Positions 61,746-64,000 of a stretch of DNA of 64,000 bases are shown here, in pieces. Where the stretch lies: positions 1 to 64,000 of the forward strand of contig CP150570.1 of NCBI GenBank assembly GCA_049487715.1. The letters are read 5' to 3'. Under the pieces are notes generated by a model. The model worked only from the letters and a program-made list of their open reading frames with translations, did no database searches and was not told where the DNA came from. The translations under genes and the position numbers were made by a program. Source of the stretch: Pycnococcus provasolii (lineage: Eukaryota > Chlorophyta > Pseudoscourfieldiophyceae > Pseudoscourfieldiales). Within the stretch, counting starts at the first letter, position 1; every line of letters starts with the position of its first letter.

Positions 61746-62210
61746 ACAACGATGACGACGACGCGTGCTGCATCGTTTCGTACGCCGGCGGTGGTTGCAT
61801 ATCGTTCACGGGCATGGGGGGGTTGTCGTTGAGCGCCAAGCTTGCGAACGCCGACTCGTTCGGCGCTGCAGCCGTTGCGGTGGACGTCGCTCCTCCGGAC
61901 GCAGACGGTTGTTCCGTTTGATCCTCCTTCGAGCTGAACGGGTTATCCTCGTTGTCTGAGGAAGATTCGCCGTCCGCAAAGAGCGACCCATGAGCCGTCC
62001 CATGAGCAGCCAGCGGGTCTGACCCCGACCCCGACCCCGAACCACCACCACCACCAGCGAGCGGGTCTGAAAAGAATCATCACCGTCATCATTATCGTCA
62101 CCAGCATGCAAAGGATCATCATCTAAGGCAAAGAGAGGTTGCGCCTCATGCCCAGCATGCATGGACAAAGAAGACGTCGACAAAGAAGGAGGAGGGCTGT
62201 TCTCCGCCAT
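60358..62210 (-). CDS. PX-BAR sorting nexin (SNX1/2/Vps5-like)
   Basis: Two exons, complement(60358..62066, 62102..62210), about 605 residues. A 35-bp intron (GTGACG..TTTTCAG, phase 1) is needed to join MAENSPPPSLSTSSLSMHAG..DDDPLHA to DPLAGGGGG in frame. The N-terminus is acidic and disordered with repeated DPL motifs (DPLHA, DPLAG, DPLAA). The PX domain (~165-300) has FVVTVSDP, the phosphoinositide-binding RRYRDFEWL, and IIPPLPRKS. The C-terminal ~270 residues form a BAR-like helical domain (LRQYVMQLDHALAEAERQMG; helical to the end). Such proteins are the membrane-bending half of retromer on endosomes. An Ala run is encoded by a GCTGCT repeat. Confidence 0.85.
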
Positions 62211-63792
62211 ACTGTAAGGTACTCCTGCTCCACGGGAAAAAAACAACACGCGAGAAATCAATGAAAGGGGGCTGACGCGTCGCGGGACGGGGAATGCGAC
62301 GAGGCTCGACGAGGGGGAAGGGGAAGGGGGGAGGGGGGGAGGGAGACCGAAAAAATGCAAACACAAACACAAAGCAGAAAGAAGCTCGAGCCTCGAGTAG
62401 GCCCACCTAGGGAGGTGTCCCACCTAGGGGGGGCGGAACCCGAACCCCTAACCCCTAACCCTAATGTAACCCTAACCCTAACGCGTGCGTGTTAGGGTTC
62501 GGGGTTCGGGTTTTCATCAGGGGGTTTTTTTCTCTGCAAGCAAGTTTCCTCTGCCAGCAAGCTGCAAGTCCTTTTGTTCTGACTTCTGCAGTGAGCACGC
62601 TTCGTCCCCCTTCGAATCCTCTCTCCTCTTGCCGGCTTGCCCTCCTTCTCTCCTTCCTTCTTGCTGTCTCTCTCTCTCCCATGGTGTTCGGGCTGTTGTG
62701 TTGCTTTAAAGGGCCACTCCCCTCCCATCCTTCCACTGGGCACTGGCATGCTCACCATGTCCAGGTGCACGGTACGATTCCACCTGGCTAGAACACCTGG
62801 CTGCCTAAGGTACCGGGTAGGCCTTGGAATGGGGGGAATCATAACGCACGTTCAACAGGTTCTTTGGTACAGTAAATTTTACCGTTTCCGATTTCCAAAG
62901 GAGGGTTCTACCGGAGTACCGGTCAGGTTAACCACTTAAGGTGAACTTCTGCGACAGTAATAAAGTCCCTCCCAATTCCCAAACAAACTGCTTTCCCAGA
63001 CTGTTTCTTATTTACAGACCCAAATATTTGCCCAATGCACTTAAGGGAACAAGGGGGCCCATCAATCAAACCCCCCACCCAGGAGGAGGTAAAACTCAAA
63101 TCGTCTTGTGCCTACCTTTAAGGCTTCACCACCCACACTGCCAGCCCCCAAACTCCCAAAGCAGGCCAGTTTTGCCTGCTTCCATCATCAATGCCCGTCC
63201 AATAATTATTAATACGTGCACAGTAGACATTTATTACGGGAGTGTGTGTGTGCGTGCTCGTCCTTGGCTGCCTGCCTCGTCCTTGGCTGCCTGCGTCGTC
63301 CTTGTTATTGTGCTGGCTGGCTGCTATTGTTATTTGCGCTGCTTGGATTTATCGTGTTCTTGTTATAATAAGAGCTGCTTGGGGAGCGCTCGCTCGAGCA
63401 ACTTGGTGGACTACATTGCATTGCATTGGGTTGGGGAGTGTGGCGCCTTGCCTGGCCTGGCCTGGCCTTGCACGTTTTGCAGAGACGTTTGCAGCAGTTG
63501 AGTTTTTTTTCTCTCTCTCACCCTCGTCGTCGTGCGTGCGTGCGTGCATGCCGGTGTGTGTACCTGGTGCACACCTATTAGCACACCTAACGTCTCCTCC
63601 TGCGCATGAGCAGCGGCCTCGGGCGTGCTGACGACGTCGCCATCACTTCAACCAGGCTATAGGCAGAGCGTCGCGCGGGCAAAAACTCGCCATCACCATA
63701 ACTCGAATTCAACACAAACTCGCGCGTCGTGATACCTGACCACGCGCGTAGGAGCAACGCAAACGTGAAATCACAAAACGGCGGAAGGAAGC
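62211..63792. other. Divergent intergenic region with telomeric repeats in two orientations
   Basis: 1.6 kb. CCCTAA-type units at 62446-62482 are followed by a single GTTAGGG at 62491-62497 in the opposite sense, giving a small inverted repeat. Further right are a CT-rich stretch (62600-62690) and CTTGGCTGCCTGC repeats near 63263-63292. Short open frames at 62941-63501 show no recognised homology. Confidence 0.5.
62446..62497. repeat. Interstitial telomeric repeats, inverted arrangement
   Basis: Two CCCCTAA/CCCTAA clusters, then GCGTGCGT, then GTTAGGG. The order CCCTAA then TTAGGG on one strand is the reverse of a head-to-head chromosome fusion, so it is better seen as repair-inserted repeats or promoter elements of the sorting nexin gene. 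Confidence 0.8.
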
Positions 63793-64000
63793 ATGAACAT
63801 TGCAAACTTGCTCGCCAAGAAGTCGGGCGGCGGCGGCGGCGCCGCAGAAGTGTCGGAGGACATGTACGCGGAGTCCACCTTGACGCCACTGCAGAAGTCG
63901 TGGCGCGTTAAGGTGCTCCGCGGCCTCAAGCGCAAGGTGCAGGAGAGACAGGAGCTGACGTCCGTGGACGTGGGCACAGGTGCGAAGATGAACGGCTCGG
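63793..64000 (+). CDS. Hypothetical protein, 5' part (runs off the window)
   Basis: From ATG 63793 the frame is open for 69 codons to the window edge. It starts MNIANLLAKK, has a five-Gly run, then EDMYAESTLTPLQKSWRVKV and a basic helix LRGLKRKVQERQEL. It is probably the N-terminus of a cytosolic or nuclear protein; too little is present to name it. Confidence 0.65.
   Translation, partial: MNIANLLAKKSGGGGGAAEVSEDMYAESTLTPLQKSWRVKVLRGLKRKVQERQELTSVDVGTGAKMNGS

Noticed and set aside
62446-62497. Possible head-to-head telomere fusion
   Set aside because: A fusion of chromosome ends would read TTAGGG then CCCTAA on one strand; here the order is the opposite and the arrays are very short.

Overview
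The window is the left end of a nuclear chromosome of a photosynthetic eukaryote, beginning with 202 bp of (CCCTAA)n telomere. The best fit is a green alga of the prasinophyte type. The evidence is a plastid-type Cpn60 with a short, simple transit peptide; a nuclear Ycf54/LCAA chlorophyll-synthesis protein; a plant-type COX5C; a circularly permuted tRNA gene (a rarity known from red algae, prasinophytes and a chlorarachniophyte nucleomorph); a GT29 remnant; a flagellar CFAP57; compact GC-rich genes with few short introns; and a probable selenoprotein. Species is not claimed. A MyTH4-bearing myosin is unexpected for the green lineage and keeps the assignment open.

Layout. 0-1.3 kb: telomere, a reading frame cut off by the telomere, and a dispersed repeat. 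1.3-14.4 kb: myosin-MyTH4, a BPNT/IMPase-family phosphatase, an unduplicated MadBUB checkpoint kinase, and a GBP-like GTPase. 14.5-17.2 kb: a mobile-element graveyard (Ty3-type integrase remnant, tyrosine-recombinase remnant, 170-bp direct repeats, internal telomeric repeats). 17.2-31.6 kb: a small rhodanese whose catalytic Cys codon is TGA with a candidate SECIS, then exostosin GT47, NUP107, COX5C, Cpn60, a PhyH-like dioxygenase, NDUFA6 and eIF2D. 31.8-39.8 kb: CFAP57, an adenosine/AMP deaminase and a DUF1853 protein. 40.6-50.8 kb: two tandem, related giant coiled-coil proteins with plastid-like N-termini and a membrane segment; the second ends in a CBM20 starch-binding domain. 51-56 kb: a GT29 sialyltransferase-like pseudogene, an EF-hand/TM/DUF285 surface protein and retrotransposon gag debris. 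56.0-64 kb: permuted tRNA-Arg(CCU), a hypothetical protein, Ycf54, an ankyrin protein, a PX-BAR sorting nexin and a gene running off the right edge.

There are no operons. Most neighbours are divergent or convergent pairs. Many divergent promoters carry TTAGGG runs or single AAACCCTAA teloboxes. A short repeat lies in sense orientation just downstream of several genes. Five introns were resolved by reading frame and homology: myosin 132 bp, rhodanese 103 bp, COX5C 312 bp, CFAP57 107 bp and sorting nexin 35 bp.

The most notable items are the selenocysteine rhodanese, the permuted tRNA, and the coiled-coil/CBM20 pair, which looks like a starch-granule tethering system built into one polypeptide.
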